From: an uncultured Chloroflexota bacterium
GTDB taxonomy: Bacteria > Chloroflexota > Anaerolineae > Aggregatilineales > Phototrophicaceae
DNA length: 38,866 nucleotides
Assembly: GCA_937974245.1 (NCBI GenBank)
Contig: CALJKV010000115.1
Location: 1 to 38,866 of the forward strand
Direction of reading: 5' to 3'
This document shows positions 31,750-38,841 of the stretch, piece after piece; position 1 is the stretch's first letter, and every line of letters starts with the position of its first letter. The notes under the pieces are model-generated. The model saw only the letters and a list, made by a program, of their open reading frames with translations. It was not told the DNA's origin and made no database searches. Both the position numbers and the translations under genes were made by a program.

Positions 31750-31778
31750 TTGCACAACCCGGAAATATGCGTTATAGT
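31750..31778 (+). promoter_or_regulatory. Promoter upstream of rep, directed away from it
   Basis: TTGCAC (31750-31755), 17-bp spacer, TATAGT (31773-31778): a good sigma70-type promoter on the plus strand, divergent from the rep gene. The hexamer is nearly symmetrical, so a minus-strand promoter (TATAAC) for rep could overlap it. Confidence 0.7.
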
Positions 31779-31784
31779 GACTCT

Positions 31785-31879
31785 AACAACGCAAATGCGG
31801 GCGACGGTTTCGACCGTTCGCTTTTAGCTCGGGCCCTTATCCTGGATGGTTGGTCGCCGTACTCAGGATCGGGCTTTTT
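31785..31879 (+). ncRNA. Candidate small RNA upstream of rep
   Basis: About 95 nt from the promoter at 31750 to a terminator. The first hairpin pairs 801-808 with 813-821 (plus 31000) with a TTCG loop and one bulge. The second pairs GCCC (31833-31836) with GGGC (31871-31874) and ATCCTG (31839-31844) with CAGGAT (31864-31869), then TTTTTG. No reading frame has a ribosome binding site. If the rep mRNA starts farther upstream, this RNA would be antisense to its leader, a classic copy-number control. Confidence 0.5.
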
Positions 31880-31998
31880 GCTTTATATAGGGCATGTCCC
31901 CGGCGCGTCAGCGCCTGTTGTTTACTACTTCGACTGGGTAACTACCCCATCGCACTCCTTCAGTCCAACAAAAAAAGCATCACCCCGTTGCCTCTGAG

Positions 31999-32027
31999 AT
32001 GACGCCTCTGGTAAGCTGTGCTATACT
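31999..32027 (+). promoter_or_regulatory. Second plus-strand promoter in rep upstream region
   Basis: ATGACG (31999-32004), 17-bp spacer, TATACT (32022-32027). The -35 differs from consensus at one or two positions. It directly precedes a structured segment. Confidence 0.5.
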
Positions 32028-32033
32028 AGAGTT

Positions 32034-32175
32034 TGAACGTTGCCCATTGGGGTGTGCTATATGGGTGCGTTCTGCGTCGAACTCGGCCATGAGTTCGACA
32101 TCCAATTTGTAAACCCGTTAACGCGGGCTTCGGCGGAGAGCGAGCTTCACAGCTCGTTTTCCGTTTCAATTGGAT
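32034..32175 (+). ncRNA. Candidate structured RNA with multibranch fold
   Basis: A 9-bp hairpin GTCGAACTC/GAGTTCGAC (32076-32084/32091-32099) is followed directly by a closed domain: ATCCAATT (32100-32107) pairs with AATTGGAT (32168-32175) around CCCG/CGGG (32114-32117/32124-32127) and CGAGC/GCTCG (32141-32145/32152-32156, then TTTT). No ORF with a start signal covers it. It may be a second regulatory RNA or part of the replication origin. The remaining 32176-32336 shows nothing clear. Confidence 0.45.
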
Positions 32176-32336
32176 GTTTCACTAAAAGTTAGTATATCGC
32201 TTGTGTCCGAGTCGTGCAACCTGATTTGTAATCGAGTTTTGCGAATTAAAAGGCGCTCGATGATGATCTGAGCGCCCTATCCCATATCCAGTAGCACTTT
32301 AGCCCTGTCTTTAACGCAGTAACGCTAGGCGCACTG

Positions 32337-32424
32337 ATGGACGCCGATGGAGGGAATGCTCATAACCTCACCAATAATGGTGCCTTTGACACCGCACCCG
32401 CGTGGGGGGCAGATCACATCAGAT
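32337..32424 (+). pseudogene. Fragment of a TolB-type propeller gene
   Basis: In one frame the bases read MDADGGNAHNLTNN, then FDTAPAWGADHIR and a stop. This is the characteristic TolB/WD40 repeat turn, cut off where SPDG would normally follow. No start signal or further repeats surround it. It is a remnant of a propeller gene of the kind found intact at 27405 and 32644. Confidence 0.5.
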
Positions 32425-32643
32425 AACCTGGTTCTTGCTTGCGCATTTGAGGCATGCGCTGATTTGTGTTAGTGGGGAAACCAAGTATGTTTTGCCGTTG
32501 AAGCATTTCAAAGGAATTCCTATCGTTACTCCCGTTGAGTGTGTTGCCATCTTTCATGAGTCTATGAAAACGCAGCGTGATCTGTTCCTGCGTGAACAGC
32601 ATTGTATTATTCTTGGGATACCTTGAGAACATCATATAAAAGA

Positions 32644-33816
32644 TTATGGTACCGCGTAGATTTTTGTCTCACCGTAGATATCGGTGGTCGCAATCATGGT
32701 GCCATCGGGGCTGAATTGTAGGTCAACCAGGTTATGGGCAAACCCCGAAACAGGAATTTCAATGACCTTGTCACCAGATTGTGTATTCCAGATTGCAAAA
32801 GAATTATCCCCTATAGTCGGAATCGCTGCGATAAGGTTTCCATCGGGGGAGAAAGATGGCAAGCTGCCAATGGTTGCCACTTCAGTGCAATTTTCTATGT
32901 CCCAGAGAGAATCAAAGATAGTAAACATGTTGTCATCTGGAGACCATGATGTGACGCTGTGTCCTCCACCAACCGTGATGTGGGATGAACAATGCATCTC
33001 TCCTGTAGGTATATTCAAGATTGTAAAATCCCCATTTCCTCCTGACATGAGCAGAAGGTCTCCATTACGATTAAAGCTCGGATGATAGAAATCTCGGAAG
33101 CTACCTATCAGGTCTCCAGTTGCGACATTCCAAAGCCCTACGCCGGACTCTCCATACCGTTGGTAGGCGATTAATTGATTGTCTGGACTGAATTCTACGT
33201 GTGGAGCCACACTATTCATTATTCCAGATTCAATGGGTGGAATATATAAATCATAAGAAGGATTAGATAGGTCATACAGGTGCAAACCGTCATTCTGCAC
33301 CAATGCCACCAACTGATTATCTGGACTAAACGCAGTTATATAGGTACGGTTCCCATATGAATGATACGAGGATAATCCACACGTTTTGAGGTGTTCCCAA
33401 CGACGAATTTCTTCTTGAGTAGACAAATCCCAAAGTATAACTGTTGGGTCACCTGTGGCGATGTTATAACTACAGCCATAAGAACCATTTACCAATAATT
33501 TGGTTCCATCCGGGCTGAACACCATATAATATGGCTGATCTGTCAGTCCTTTGAGGGTTCCACGAGAATCCCAGGTAGCGGTATCCCACAATTCAATGTC
33601 TGGATTCAACCCGTTGATGGCTAGGAGTGAGCCATCTGGACTAAAGGCTATAGTTCGGTGCCATTGAACATCCACTTCAAATGTCTGAATCAGCGAGATG
33701 TTCCGCGCATTTTCCACAGTAATAGTCGGTCTTCCAGAAGAAAAGTTTCTGCCTTGTATCCGGGATGGAAAGAGGGTTACCAGTAGAAGTACGAGCAGTA
33801 GCCTTCGATTACTCAT
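32644..33816 (-). CDS. Exported WD40 beta-propeller protein, 390 aa
   Basis: A signal peptide (RRLLLVLLLVTLFPSRIQG) leads into five or more WD40 blades with FSPDGSLLAI, FSPDGTKLLV, FSPDNQLVALV, FSPDGNLIAAI and FSPDGTMIATT, each followed by an LWD-type end in several blades. It would form a propeller outside the membrane. AGGA about nine bases upstream supports the ATG. It is on the opposite strand from the propeller gene at 27405. The function, probably binding, is unknown. Confidence 0.75.
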   Translation of the reverse strand: MSNRRLLLVLLLVTLFPSRIQGRNFSSGRPTITVENARNISLIQTFEVDVQWHRTIAFSPDGSLLAINGLNPDIELWDTATWDSRGTLKGLTDQPYYMVFSPDGTKLLVNGSYGCSYNIATGDPTVILWDLSTQEEIRRWEHLKTCGLSSYHSYGNRTYITAFSPDNQLVALVQNDGLHLYDLSNPSYDLYIPPIESGIMNSVAPHVEFSPDNQLIAYQRYGESGVGLWNVATGDLIGSFRDFYHPSFNRNGDLLLMSGGNGDFTILNIPTGEMHCSSHITVGGGHSVTSWSPDDNMFTIFDSLWDIENCTEVATIGSLPSFSPDGNLIAAIPTIGDNSFAIWNTQSGDKVIEIPVSGFAHNLVDLQFSPDGTMIATTDIYGETKIYAVP

Positions 33817-33995
33817 AGGTCATATCCTGTAGTAAAAGCACCTATGGATGGAGATTATACTAACCCCACCGGATGATCGCGTGCAATTCATGAGCTGAGT
33901 TCTGATCTACATTCAGTGACACGCCACACTCGAACAGAGTGGTCATGGCGCAAGCCGGGTTGTGTGAAGTCTGAAATCCTACTTTGTGAGAAATA

Positions 33996-34397
33996 TTATT
34001 GCACGGAACAATGAAAACTTGCTTCATCGAATTGGTATCTACTGAGTAAATCTGCGTTTGCGCTACTAATTTCAACCACCCCATTGATCCAAACATCCAG
34101 CCTGCCAAATCCGGGGTAATCAAGAGAAATGAATTCTCCCTTATTGCGATATACCCAAGCTCCTCCTGACCAATCAGGTGCTGTCCAATATTGGGGTTCA
34201 CCTCCAATGAGTGAAGCTGCCTCACTGCGAGTGGATGGACAGTTCGTTGTTTGATTGTTGTCGATGATCTCATTAAGTTGGCCTGATTGTATGAGTGCTG
34301 CAATAATGGTTGCCGCGGCTGTTATTATGACCCCTGTTAATGTGACTACTATCCAGATCTTCACTGAAATAGATGATGAGCTAGAATCGGTTTCCAT
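33996..34397 (-). CDS. Membrane-anchored hypothetical protein, 133 aa
   Basis: One N-terminal membrane segment (about 13-38, KIWIVVTLTGVIITAAATIIAAL) is followed by an outside domain with two Cys, Trp-rich strands and WRNKGEF-like segments. GGGAGAGGTGGG before the ATG at 34397 chooses this start over 34463. It precedes no operon partner except the WD40 gene 180 bases downstream on the same strand, so they may act together at the cell surface. Family unrecognised. Confidence 0.5.
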   Translation of the reverse strand: METDSSSSSISVKIWIVVTLTGVIITAAATIIAALIQSGQLNEIIDNNQTTNCPSTRSEAASLIGGEPQYWTAPDWSGGAWVYRNKGEFISLDYPGFGRLDVWINGVVEISSANADLLSRYQFDEASFHCSVQ

Positions 34398-34579
34398 TTT
34401 GCCCACCTCTCCCAGACCGTCGTTTTTCTCAAGTATATTGTATTTGTTGGTGAAAAGGCTCATTCAGGTAAATGAATGGATTTACGCCAGATGTATGGGC
34501 TTGTCTATGTTGGCTTATTAGGGGTGCATAGAGCGCCTTATTGAGATTGGACGCGCTCATCAATACCCACAAATGCCTA

Positions 34580-35653
34580 CTATTTTTGCCGCATTAGTGC
34601 TAGGCGCAGGCCCCCGACAGCGTTCATGTCCACCGGATGGACTTTGCGGACGGTGGGGATTTTGGATGTATCCAGCAGTTTGCCGCCGTACCACTCCTTG
34701 AGCTTCTCCCCCACCATGCCCGCTCCCCCGCCGACCAGGACGAGGGACTTGATCCCGCGCAGGCCGTTGTAGTAGCCATCGAGGATGTTGTTGGCGAGCC
34801 ACTCGGCGAAGCGATCCGCGTGGTGAGCTACCTGGCTTGCCAGGTCAATATCCATTGCGCCGGTGTGTAGCATATAGCTGCCGGTCTCCGCCCCGGCCCG
34901 GATGGCTCGATCCACATCATCCACCGTCAGCATCTCGAAGTCAGTGCTGTGCTTTTTGAGGTAGCGCAGGATCGGTTGGCGGATGTGTTCGTCCACCCCG
35001 CTTTTCTCGAAGGTGGCGTGCTGGAGGGTTTCGGGATTGAAGCTACCGTCGGAGAGCAGCAGCGCATCGGTGGTGTAGGCTCCGATGTCCAGGAATAACA
35101 CCTGGCCGGACAGCAGATCAGTCTTCACCGGTGATCCGGTGTCATCAAGGACAAATAGCGCGGCGGCGCCGATGCCTTCCGGCCAGACTGAGACATTGGT
35201 ATAGTTCCATTCGCGTGTCTTCTTGTCGCCTTTGAGCTTAATAGAGACTGCGCCTTTATGTTGGGTGAAGTTAGCAGTGATGCCCTTGTTCAGCTCACTA
35301 TACAACCCTGGCGGGCAGAAAACGGTCAGATCAACCGTGCCACTGCTGATGCCCAGGTCGGCCAGGGCTTTGGCGACCAGGAACTGGTGGAATTCGTTGC
35401 CATAGCGGTTGACGCCGGTGTGGTGTTCAATCGCCCGGCGGATGTGCTGGACGCTATCGCCGACGGCGTAGCGGTGGCCATTCCAGTCGACGTACTCGAA
35501 TTGGTGTTCCCACTGGCTCCCCAGACCGAGGCTGTCGCCAGTGGCCGCAGCGCGGACGGAGGGAAAGTAGGTGCGTTTATAGCTCTTGCCGGAAGCGAGC
35601 ACGGCGTTGGTGCCGCCGTTTCCGGCGTCCACCGATGCGATATAATGGGTCAT
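34580..35653 (-). CDS. Actin-like partition protein, ParM / PRTRC system protein D-like, 357 aa
   Basis: Actin-fold ATPase signatures: phosphate-1 loop IASVDAGNGGTNA (D9), phosphate-2 loop LFLDIGAYTTDALLL in the middle, and the adenosine motif SLVLVGGGAGMVG near 305-317. Length fits ParM/Alp-type filaments that push plasmids apart. GAAGGAG about ten bases before the ATG is its ribosome binding site. The gene lies downstream of a ParR-like adaptor gene. In PRTRC systems an actin-like protein D is a core member; here it is 18 kb from the rest of the cluster. Confidence 0.85.
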   Translation of the reverse strand: MTHYIASVDAGNGGTNAVLASGKSYKRTYFPSVRAAATGDSLGLGSQWEHQFEYVDWNGHRYAVGDSVQHIRRAIEHHTGVNRYGNEFHQFLVAKALADLGISSGTVDLTVFCPPGLYSELNKGITANFTQHKGAVSIKLKGDKKTREWNYTNVSVWPEGIGAAALFVLDDTGSPVKTDLLSGQVLFLDIGAYTTDALLLSDGSFNPETLQHATFEKSGVDEHIRQPILRYLKKHSTDFEMLTVDDVDRAIRAGAETGSYMLHTGAMDIDLASQVAHHADRFAEWLANNILDGYYNGLRGIKSLVLVGGGAGMVGEKLKEWYGGKLLDTSKIPTVRKVHPVDMNAVGGLRLALMRQK

Positions 35654-35689
35654 GGCTGGTTTTCTCCTTCACTCGAATCAGCCTACAAC

Positions 35690-35712
35690 GCCCGGTGTCT
35701 GAACCACCGGGC
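35690..35712 (-). other. Intercistronic hairpin between parR-like and parM-like genes
   Basis: Perfect 8-bp stem GCCCGGTG/CACCGGGC (35690-35697/35705-35712) with a 7-nt loop, inside an 18-codon frame (35739-35683) whose ATG overlaps the ParR-like stop. It could be a processing or attenuation site that sets the ratio of adaptor to filament protein. Confidence 0.45.
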
Positions 35713-35735
35713 AAACTCTTCTTTGTTGATGAATA

Positions 35736-36170
35736 TCATTGTCCCAATGCCGCCAGTGAAGCCAGGAAGTTGGCAGCGGCGTCGGTTCCACTCTTTTTCT
35801 GGAGGACTAATTCCGGGGCATCGTCGGTCGCGGCCAGGCGTTTGGGCGGCGGCGTCCCGTATCCCCCACCCTCACGCGCCATGACAGCTTCGCGCAGGGC
35901 GACCAATTCACGTTTCAGGTCATCGGTATCCTTGCCGGATTCCTGCACGAAGGGACGGAGCGCATCCACCACCCAGGGGAAGAGCTTGAGCAGCACCTCG
36001 ACCCTCCCCTGCCGGAGGTCATTGGCCAACATGATGCCGTCGCGGACGGTACTGGTAAATGACCGTTCATTTTTCAGGATTTCAATCGTATCTGCGACGG
36101 CCACCTCATCGGGATCATGGTGGTTGAGCCAGAAGGTGTAGCGCAGCCGGTAGCGTGATTTTCTTGGCAT
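35736..36170 (-). CDS. ParR-like partition adaptor, 144 aa
   Basis: The N-terminus RLRYTFWLNHHDPDEVAVADTIEILKNERSFTSTVRDGI fits a ribbon-helix-helix-type adaptor: a strand followed by two helices, as in ParR proteins that bind the centromere and cap ParM filaments. The C-terminal part is a charged helix and an Ala-rich tail. GGAGG six bases before the ATG at 36170 fixes the start against 36221. It precedes the actin-like gene in one operon, the standard parRM pairing. Confidence 0.65.
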   Translation of the reverse strand: MPRKSRYRLRYTFWLNHHDPDEVAVADTIEILKNERSFTSTVRDGIMLANDLRQGRVEVLLKLFPWVVDALRPFVQESGKDTDDLKRELVALREAVMAREGGGYGTPPPKRLAATDDAPELVLQKKSGTDAAANFLASLAALGQ

Positions 36171-36283
36171 GATGCCCCTCCGAGAAACGTTGGCACTATA
36201 AGCCAGTGTCACTCTGGACAATACTACAACTTTGAAGTTTTGTAAAGCTATAGGATGTTAACGGAAGTTTGGAAAGGGAATCT

Positions 36284-36313
36284 TTCAAGCTGGTTCAAGG
36301 TGGTACAAGACTG
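36284..36313 (+). repeat. Three 10-bp direct repeats, operator candidate
   Basis: TTCAAGCTGG, TTCAAGGTGG, TACAAGACTG follow each other without gaps upstream of the MerR-type gene and on the far side of the ParR-like promoter. Tandem sites in a divergent region suit a regulator or centromere-binding protein of either flanking gene. Confidence 0.5.
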
Positions 36314-36350
36314 AACTTCTGGTGTACTATAGGACAAACAGGAGAATCCT

Positions 36351-36896
36351 ATGTATACCGCGAAGCATGTCGCCATTATCTATAATATCTCAAACGAGAC
36401 CGTGAGAACCTGGTCTGAAGAGTTTAGCCAATACTTGTCAGCCACCGCCAATCCGGGGAAGGGGAGGCACCGGGCTTTCAGTGATGATGATATGGGTGTG
36501 CTATCTCTAATTTCAGAGATGAAAAGCGAGGGCAAAACCTTTGAAGATATTCATGCTGCGCTCAAGAATGGCTCGCGGGGCGATGCGCCAAACGCGGCGC
36601 CCGAAGAGGTGCAGGCGCTGGTCGTCTCTGACCAAGAAAAGCGACTGACTCTTGAGGTGCGTTTCCTGCAACGGGAGCTTGAAGCCCTCAGGGGGCAGGC
36701 TGAAAGGGGTAGGGAGGTGTATGAGCGCAACATTCAGCTAGAGCAGGAGCTTAAAGACAAGGCACAACAGCTTGAATACATGCAGTCGGAACTTAGTGCC
36801 GCCCGGCAGAAAATTGAGGAGCTGTCAAAAGAAGTCGGTGAAGCATACGTGAAGGGCGCCTTCGAGACGATGGATCGGTTGAATAAGAAAGAATGA
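36351..36896 (+). CDS. MerR-type HTH protein with long coiled coil, 181 aa
   Basis: The N-terminal 75 residues follow the MerR winged-helix pattern (TAKHVAIIYNISNETVRTWS, then GRHRAFSDDDMGVLSLI). Residues 90-175 are a continuous heptad-rich coiled coil. This design resembles RacA/KfrA-like proteins that organise DNA near partition loci rather than metal sensors, as no ligand cysteines are seen. AGGAG before the ATG supports the start. It is divergent from the ParR/ParM operon and precedes the ParA operon. Confidence 0.7.
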   Translation: MYTAKHVAIIYNISNETVRTWSEEFSQYLSATANPGKGRHRAFSDDDMGVLSLISEMKSEGKTFEDIHAALKNGSRGDAPNAAPEEVQALVVSDQEKRLTLEVRFLQRELEALRGQAERGREVYERNIQLEQELKDKAQQLEYMQSELSAARQKIEELSKEVGEAYVKGAFETMDRLNKKE

Positions 36897-37049
36897 TTAT
36901 GAAGGAGAGAAGGGTGATCTCCCCCAGAGTGACCCTTGATTCAGCAATAGCCCAAGCCACGAAAAACAGGTCCTGTGGCTTCACCAGCGCCATGCTAAAG
37001 CCCCGTTGGCACCAAGCGCTGGTCTATAAGCCCCGCTTGGTTTTGGTAG

Positions 37050-37080
37050 TTGACAGCGACCAGGCTGCCGTGCATACAAT
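37050..37080 (+). promoter_or_regulatory. Promoter of ParA operon
   Basis: A consensus TTGACA (37050-37055) stands 19 bp before TACAAT (37075-37080). The first gene of the operon starts at 37110 with no good Shine-Dalgarno. The 36897-37109 gap also has two AAGCCCCG repeats. Confidence 0.6.
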
Positions 37081-37109
37081 GCACATATAGTCCCAATTCA
37101 GCACCAGAC

Positions 37110-37280
37110 ATGACCCATAACAGCAACCACAAACTCATCCAGGAGGAACAGGTAAAGTTCCTCGCGCCTCGATCTTTGAAATCCCGGTTACAGCGGCTCG
37201 CCGACGAGCGCAGCATCAGCCTGTCGGCACTCATGCGACTGATCACATCCGAGTACATCAAGCGAAATAGTTCACCATGA
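37110..37280 (+). CDS. Ribbon-helix-helix partition protein, 56 aa
   Basis: VKFLAPRSLKSRLQRLADERSISLSALMRLITSEYIK is a complete ribbon-helix-helix unit (strand, helix, helix). Such proteins dimerise and bind arrays of short repeats; ParG and omega are plasmid examples that pair with small ParA proteins. Its stop overlaps the ParA start (ATGA). The 8-bp repeat arrays at 38206-38273 and 38507-38558 are natural binding-site candidates. The start at 37110 is preferred to 37050, which lies inside the promoter. Confidence 0.65.
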   Translation: MTHNSNHKLIQEEQVKFLAPRSLKSRLQRLADERSISLSALMRLITSEYIKRNSSP

Positions 37281-38038
37281 TTATCTCAATCGCCAACCAA
37301 AAGGGCGGGGTGGCGAAGACGACCACCGCCATCAACCTGGCTGCCGGCCTCTCGCTGGAGGGATACAAGGTGCTGCTGGTGGATGCCGATCCGCAGACCA
37401 ATGCTACCCAGGTCTTCATTCACCCGGATGATGAAATCAACCCGGACCAGTCGCTCTACAATGTCATGGTGAGCTTCGCTCCGCTCTCCAGCATCATCCT
37501 GAAAACGGGGTTCCCCAACCTGAATGTCGTCCCCGCGCATATACGGCTATCCGGGGTCGACCTGGAACTGGCGCAGGCCTTCGACAACCGCAGCGCTCGC
37601 TTGCGGAAGGCGCTTGAGCTGGTACGAGAACGCTACGATTATATCGTGATCGATAATCCCCCCTCGCTGGGCTTGATGACGATCAACTCATTTGTCGCCA
37701 GCGATAAACTCATCATCCCGGTATCCACCGCCTTCTTCGCCTTATCGGGCCTGGTGCAGCTGCAAGAGACCATCGGGATGGTCAAACAGACGCAGCTCAA
37801 TCCCCATCTGGAAATCATGGGGGTACTGTGCACGTTTTCGGATCGCACCAGGGTGTCCGGAGATGTGGAGCAGCAACTACGGGCCTATTTTGGCGGCCTG
37901 GTGTTTCAAACGGTGATCCCGAAGAATGTGACCCTGGAAGAAGCGCATTCCAACCATGCTCATATCTTCGCCCATGCCCCGAATAGTGCCGGAGCCAATG
38001 CCTACAAGTCACTGGTCAAAGAAGTGATACAACGATGA
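37277..38038 (+). CDS. parA: ParA-family partition ATPase, 253 aa
   Basis: The deviant Walker A KGGVAKTTTAINLA (residues 9-22) includes the signature lysine of ParA/MinD proteins. DADPQTNATQ follows, and YDYIVIDNPPSLG is the Walker B region. There is no N-terminal HTH, so it is the small type (Ib-like). It forms a DNA-bound ATP dimer that moves plasmid copies apart. It overlaps both neighbours by four bases, making an RHH-ParA-partner operon. Confidence 0.9.
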   Translation: MIISIANQKGGVAKTTTAINLAAGLSLEGYKVLLVDADPQTNATQVFIHPDDEINPDQSLYNVMVSFAPLSSIILKTGFPNLNVVPAHIRLSGVDLELAQAFDNRSARLRKALELVRERYDYIVIDNPPSLGLMTINSFVASDKLIIPVSTAFFALSGLVQLQETIGMVKQTQLNPHLEIMGVLCTFSDRTRVSGDVEQQLRAYFGGLVFQTVIPKNVTLEEAHSNHAHIFAHAPNSAGANAYKSLVKEVIQR

Positions 38039-38508
38039 AACAAGGAGGATTAGCCGACAGTCCATTCTTCCGCTTGCCGCAGGTGGCCGTACCCACCGAG
38101 GCGCAGGCGGTGGCGGTCGATGATCGCCAGGGATCTGAAGGGTTGCATCCTAAACCATCTGAGGTGGTGAAACAGCGGACGGGAGAAAGACGGCCCAAGA
38201 AGCGTGATACCACGATACCACGACACCGTGATACCAAGCATGACACCACGGTATCACGATACCACGATACCATGATCGAAACCGTCCGGAAGGCGGTGCG
38301 GGAGTTTGGCAAGGAAGCCGCCACCCACCGTTTCACGGTCGCTGAGAAGCAGGCCATCGCCGACATCATCTACAGGTACAAACAGCGCAGCATCAAAACC
38401 AGCGAGAACGAAGTTGCCCGGATCGCGATCAACTTCCTGGTAGTGGATTACCAGGAAAATGGGGAAGCCAGCATCCTGCACCGGGTCCTCCAGGTCCTGA
38501 ACACCTGA
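38035..38508 (+). CDS. ParA partner (ParB-like) with repeat-encoded linker, 157 aa
   Basis: The start overlaps the ParA stop (ATGA). The N-terminal 50 residues are a linker. Residues about 57-80 (KRDTTIPRHRDTKHDTT..., YHDT) are an 8-residue repeat encoded by the 8-bp DNA array. The C-terminal 75 residues are helical and resemble RHH-type domains (KTSENEVARIAINFLV). I know similar ParA-linked proteins with RYHDT repeats from Chloroflexota. It is probably the centromere-binding protein of this ParA, and its own gene carries the array. Confidence 0.7.
   Translation: MKQGGLADSPFFRLPQVAVPTEAQAVAVDDRQGSEGLHPKPSEVVKQRTGERRPKKRDTTIPRHRDTKHDTTVSRYHDTMIETVRKAVREFGKEAATHRFTVAEKQAIADIIYRYKQRSIKTSENEVARIAINFLVVDYQENGEASILHRVLQVLNT
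38206..38273. repeat. 8-bp repeat array A (centromere candidate) inside partner gene
   Basis: Eight 8-bp units in strict register: GATACCAC, GATACCAC, GACACCGT, GATACCAA, (4-bp GCAT), GACACCAC, GGTATCAC, GATACCAC, GATACCAT. One unit is inverted. Arrays of short direct and inverted repeats are the usual centromeres of RHH-type partition proteins. Confidence 0.85.
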
Positions 38509-38558
38509 CACCGTGGTACCACGACACCACGGTTGCATGGTATCAAGCATGGTATCAC
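38507..38558. repeat. 8-bp repeat array B (centromere candidate) after partner gene
   Basis: Units GACACCGT, GGTACCAC, GACACCAC, GGTTGCAT, GGTATCAA, (4-bp GCAT) and GGTATCAC continue the same motif. The array begins within the stop codon of the partner gene. It carries the same 4-bp GCAT interruption as array A, so A and B are probably duplicates of one ancestral array. Confidence 0.8.
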
Positions 38559-38753
38559 GGTGCGATTTACGCCTTGACGGCGGGATTTTGGGTGTGGTTA
38601 GCTGAGTGCAGTACGTTAGCAAAATCCAGGGACTGAAGTAGAGATGTCGTCGGAAAAATCCGAACCGAACTGGGCAACCAGGGGAGGGGAGCAGTGGCAG
38701 AGCGGCCACCACGACCTAGGGGGAGCCCGAACGAAGGAGGTCACTGGTCGGCG

Positions 38754-38804
38754 CTGATAGCGAAAAAGGCTATCAGGGAGATTTGAGGCAAAAAACAGCG
38801 CCTC
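38754..38804. other. Hairpin pair near circle junction
   Basis: CTGATAGC/GCTATCAG (38754-38761/38769-38776) is a perfect 8-bp stem with a 7-nt loop; GAGGC/GCCTC (38785-38789/38800-38804) follows, then an A run. The 38559-38841 stretch has no gene, and joins the hairpin-rich region 1-950 across the circle junction. Confidence 0.5.
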
Positions 38805-38841
38805 GAAAAAACCGAAGCGCCGTTTAGGATTGTTTATATAG

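Noticed and set aside
31683..31997. 104-aa open frame on the plus strand upstream of rep
   Set aside because: It starts inside the rep gene without a ribosome binding site and runs through a promoter, two hairpins and a terminator.
32402..32626. 74-aa plus-strand open frame
   Set aside because: No ribosome binding site and no family resemblance; it begins within the propeller-gene remnant.
38206..38273. CRISPR array
   Set aside because: Repeats are 8 bp, contiguous and partly inverted, with no spacers and no cas genes. Partition-type repeats fit.
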